From an uncultured Alphaproteobacteria bacterium (lineage in GTDB: Bacteria > Pseudomonadota > Alphaproteobacteria > Caulobacterales > Parvularculaceae): a stretch of 8,106 nucleotides of DNA. Positions 6,182 to 8,106 of the stretch are shown here, one piece after another. The translations under genes and the position numbers were made by a program. Every line of letters starts with the position of its first letter. The first letter of the stretch is position 1. The stretch lies in NCBI GenBank assembly GCA_938003575.1, contig CALKYG010000312.1, positions 1 to 8,106 of the forward strand, written 5' to 3'. The notes below the pieces were generated by a model. It saw only the letters and a program-made list of their open reading frames with translations. It was not told the DNA's origin and ran no database searches.

Positions 6182-7975
6182 TTACAGCCGCTCGCTTTTG
6201 TTCGCCCGTTTCATCCGCCTGCGGATTGTATGCGGCCAGAAATGCGTGACTTTGAGCGCCGAATACGGGATCAGCGTGCGCATCAGGAAGTTCTTTTTCC
6301 GCCGTTCGGGCGTTGAAGGAGCCTTTTCCCCGGCGATCTCGACGCTTTCTTCAAGCCAGGCCGCCGTCGACATCGGTTCGGGGATCTGATCCTCGATCTC
6401 TTCACGCTGCGGCGCCTGTTCCGGGGCGACGGCTTGCGGCTCAGCTGTAAACTCGCGGGCAAGATCGCCCATGTCGTCGTCAAGCGGGACCGGTTCGGGA
6501 CCGCTGACGCGGATCGGCGGGTTGAAACGCGCTCGCGCGCCGCCGACGGCCAGACGCGCATTGAACGGTTTGGATTGTGCGGGCGTCGCCGCGACGGGCG
6601 AAGGCGCCGTCTCCGGTTCGAGATCGCCCGGCCCGGCGGTTTCCGGCTCGGAATTTTCGGTCATTTGAGGGTCGAACGCTTCTGCATCGTCCGAGGCAGG
6701 GGCATGCGGCGCATCAGCCTGCGCCTCCTGCATCTCAAATTCATCTGCTATTCCCGTGTCGTCGGCTGAAGCGCCGAATTCACGCGACAATCTTTCCTGC
6801 ATGTCGCGCGGCGCGGGCGCGTCAGGGCGCGCTTGCGCCTTTTCCTTCAATGCATTGCGTGCGGCCAGCTTTTCGCGAAGCTTGCCGTTGCGCTTGGCGC
6901 GCGCAATAGCGGCGGCCTTGGCCCTGAGGCGGCGCTCTTCGTCTGCATCCTCTTCGTCCGACTTGCCTTCAGCACGCGCGATCCGGGCGGCGAGCCGCTG
7001 GACGAGTTCATCTTCCGCGGGCGTTTCGTGTGCGGCGGCTTCGACGGCTTCCGCGATCAGCGCTTCTTCAACGATCAGATCAGGCTCCGCAGCCGTCGGC
7101 GATTCAACCGGCGCCGAGGGAAGGCGGGGCGCGCCCGTGCGGAAAAGCGCCGAAAGATCCTCGCTCGACAAAGGCTCAAGGCCGAGAAGCGCGCGAACGT
7201 CGTTGACATGCGAGGGCATGAACTGCGCCAATGCGCCGACTTTTCCGAGATGATTTCCCTGCGCGGCGGCGAAGCCGAGACCGCGCAATGCCGAGAGCGA
7301 CGCCTGGTCCTCTACGCCGACGGCGGTGATGGCGGCGTTTTGTTCAGCGGCGAGTTCAAGGAGTTCGGAAATTGCGCTGAGGCCCGGTCCGCGCACGGTG
7401 CGCGCAAACCGAAGGATAGCGGCGCCGCCCGTTTTGATCTCCGCAAAGGGGAACGGACGAATATTCTTCAAAAAATCATTCGCACGCCCGCGCACCTCAA
7501 TGGCGAGCCGCGCGCCGGTTTCAGCGAGCCGCTGAAGCTGGTGCGCGACAGTATCCGTGTCCGCATCGACAGCCGGCATCGGGCATTCGAGGGTGACAAG
7601 CTCGGCCGGGAACCCGTGTTCGCGCAAGAGAACCGCGAAATGCGACGGAAACGCTTCGTCGGATAGGTCGCTGAGAGCCAAATTGATCGAAAATCCGGGG
7701 GCATGCGGCCCCCGCCATGAATTATAGGCGTTGAGCGCTTCGGCGAGCACATAGCGGGTAAGCTCGCTCATTCTCCCCTGTGTTTCGAAGAATGAGATGA
7801 ATGCGCCGGGCGGCAGAACCCCCAAGGTCGGGTGGCGCCATCGGATGAAGGTTTCCACCCTTGCGAGCGCGCCGTTGCCGAGATCGAAAATGGGCTGAAA
7901 AAGAACCTCGAAGTCCTTGTCTTTCAACGCATTGTCGATATCGCCATTCGACAGCCGAACCGCTTGCGCGCCCAT
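6182..7975 (-). CDS. Degenerate EAL-domain protein with long charged, disordered tail
   Basis: 597 residues in two parts. Residues 11-255 are an EAL fold: FEVLFQPIFDLGNGALARVETFIRW with ETF in place of EAL (41-43), INLALSDLSD (N98), VTLECPM (E130), AEIKTGG (K181), AVGVEDQ (219-224) and AAAQGNHLGK (Q239). The metal-binding DDFG motif is replaced by IEVRGR (159-164), IKID by IKTG, and the E of AEGVE by V219. Cyclic-di-GMP hydrolysis is therefore very unlikely; ligand binding or protein contact is inferred. Residues 280-555 are Ala/Glu/Pro/Asp-rich and probably disordered, with a highly charged helix, possibly coiled coil, at 320-385. The last 40 residues are basic and aromatic (FLMRTLIPYSALKVTHFWPH, then RRRMKR), perhaps a membrane- or partner-binding end. 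No signal peptide, transmembrane helix or GGDEF domain. GGAGGG (7982-7987) lies six bases before the ATG. Cellular role unknown. Confidence 0.88.
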   Translation of the reverse strand: MGAQAVRLSNGDIDNALKDKDFEVLFQPIFDLGNGALARVETFIRWRHPTLGVLPPGAFISFFETQGRMSELTRYVLAEALNAYNSWRGPHAPGFSINLALSDLSDEAFPSHFAVLLREHGFPAELVTLECPMPAVDADTDTVAHQLQRLAETGARLAIEVRGRANDFLKNIRPFPFAEIKTGGAAILRFARTVRGPGLSAISELLELAAEQNAAITAVGVEDQASLSALRGLGFAAAQGNHLGKVGALAQFMPSHVNDVRALLGLEPLSSEDLSALFRTGAPRLPSAPVESPTAAEPDLIVEEALIAEAVEAAAHETPAEDELVQRLAARIARAEGKSDEEDADEERRLRAKAAAIARAKRNGKLREKLAARNALKEKAQARPDAPAPRDMQERLSREFGASADDTGIADEFEMQEAQADAPHAPASDDAEAFDPQMTENSEPETAGPGDLEPETAPSPVAATPAQSKPFNARLAVGGARARFNPPIRVSGPEPVPLDDDMGDLAREFTAEPQAVAPEQAPQREEIEDQIPEPMSTAAWLEESVEIAGEKAPSTPERRKKNFLMRTLIPYSALKVTHFWPHTIRRRMKRANKSERL

Positions 7976-8106
7976 TCGTCACCCTCCGCCGGAACTTCAC
8001 CGCTTGCCGCCGAGGCACCTTTATCCAGCGGGGTTAAGGCCTGCTGAACAGGGCTCGGCGAAGGCGCGCCGGACGTATTCAAAACGCGACGCTCGCGCGA
8101 TTCAGC
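7924..8106 (-). CDS. Possible 3' end of a further minus-strand gene (edge fragment)
   Basis: From the right edge one minus-strand frame stays open for 60 codons to a TGA at 7924-7926, overlapping the EAL gene start by 52 bases. It reads as a hydrophilic Ala/Ser/Pro-rich stretch (GAPSPSPVQQALTPLDKGAS) and is recognised as nothing. The other two minus frames have stops between 7979 and 8106. If real, it would be translationally coupled to the EAL gene. The long overlap and GC-rich context make a chance open frame equally likely; the stretch may simply be the EAL leader. Confidence 0.22.
   Translation of the reverse strand, partial: AESRERRVLNTSGAPSPSPVQQALTPLDKGASAASGEVPAEGDEWARKRFGCRMAISTMR

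Noticed and set aside
6833..7666. 277-codon plus-strand open frame opposite the EAL gene
   Set aside because: It is the antisense shadow of a GC-rich coding region: an Arg/Gly/Ala-rich translation with no recognisable motif, whereas the minus-strand frame has clear EAL motifs and a strong ribosome binding site.
1..8106. tRNA, rRNA, CRISPR, insertion sequence, phage or toxin-antitoxin genes
   Set aside because: No tandem direct repeats, transposase motifs, terminal inverted repeats or RNA-gene signatures were seen on reading both strands.

Overview
The window reads as ordinary chromosomal DNA from a GC-rich alphaproteobacterium. This rests on gene content (Lrp/AsnC next to a leucine dehydrogenase, a stand-alone glutaryl-CoA dehydrogenase, an EAL protein with a long acidic tail) and on third-position GC bias; genus cannot be fixed from the sequence alone. 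I see no tRNA, rRNA, insertion sequence, CRISPR array or phage gene.

Layout. An Lrp/AsnC regulator enters from the left edge (1-307, minus) and is divergent from a leucine-dehydrogenase-type amino acid dehydrogenase (468-1517, plus). The gap holds a clear palindrome that fills the spacer of a good minus-strand promoter and matches the outer arms of the Lrp box. The dehydrogenase runs tail to tail, with no gap, into a fatty acid hydroxylase/sterol desaturase-type membrane enzyme (1518-2438, minus). That gene is divergent from a TetR-family regulator (2542-3162, plus), again with an imperfect dyad between them. A 429-base gene-poor stretch follows; its only content is a possible 45-codon small ORF with a good ribosome binding site. 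Then come an acetyl-CoA acetyltransferase (3592-4761, plus), a likely terminator, a short leader region with a palindrome, and a glutaryl-CoA dehydrogenase (4990-6171, plus). The right end is a 597-residue protein with a degenerate EAL domain and a long charged tail (6182-7975, minus), convergent with the glutaryl-CoA dehydrogenase across 10 bases.

How the genes fit together. Three enzymes point to amino acid breakdown that ends in acetyl-CoA. Leucine dehydrogenase deaminates branched-chain amino acids. Glutaryl-CoA dehydrogenase makes crotonyl-CoA from lysine/tryptophan-derived glutaryl-CoA. The thiolase splits the resulting acetoacetyl-CoA. Each enzyme seems to have its own control region rather than sharing one operon. 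The two regulator/target pairs (Lrp-dehydrogenase, TetR-hydroxylase) are the classic divergent arrangement.

No clearly new multi-gene system is visible. The points most worth a second look are the catalytically degraded EAL protein with its disordered tail, the promoter-embedded Lrp-type operator, and the small ORF at 3197-3334.
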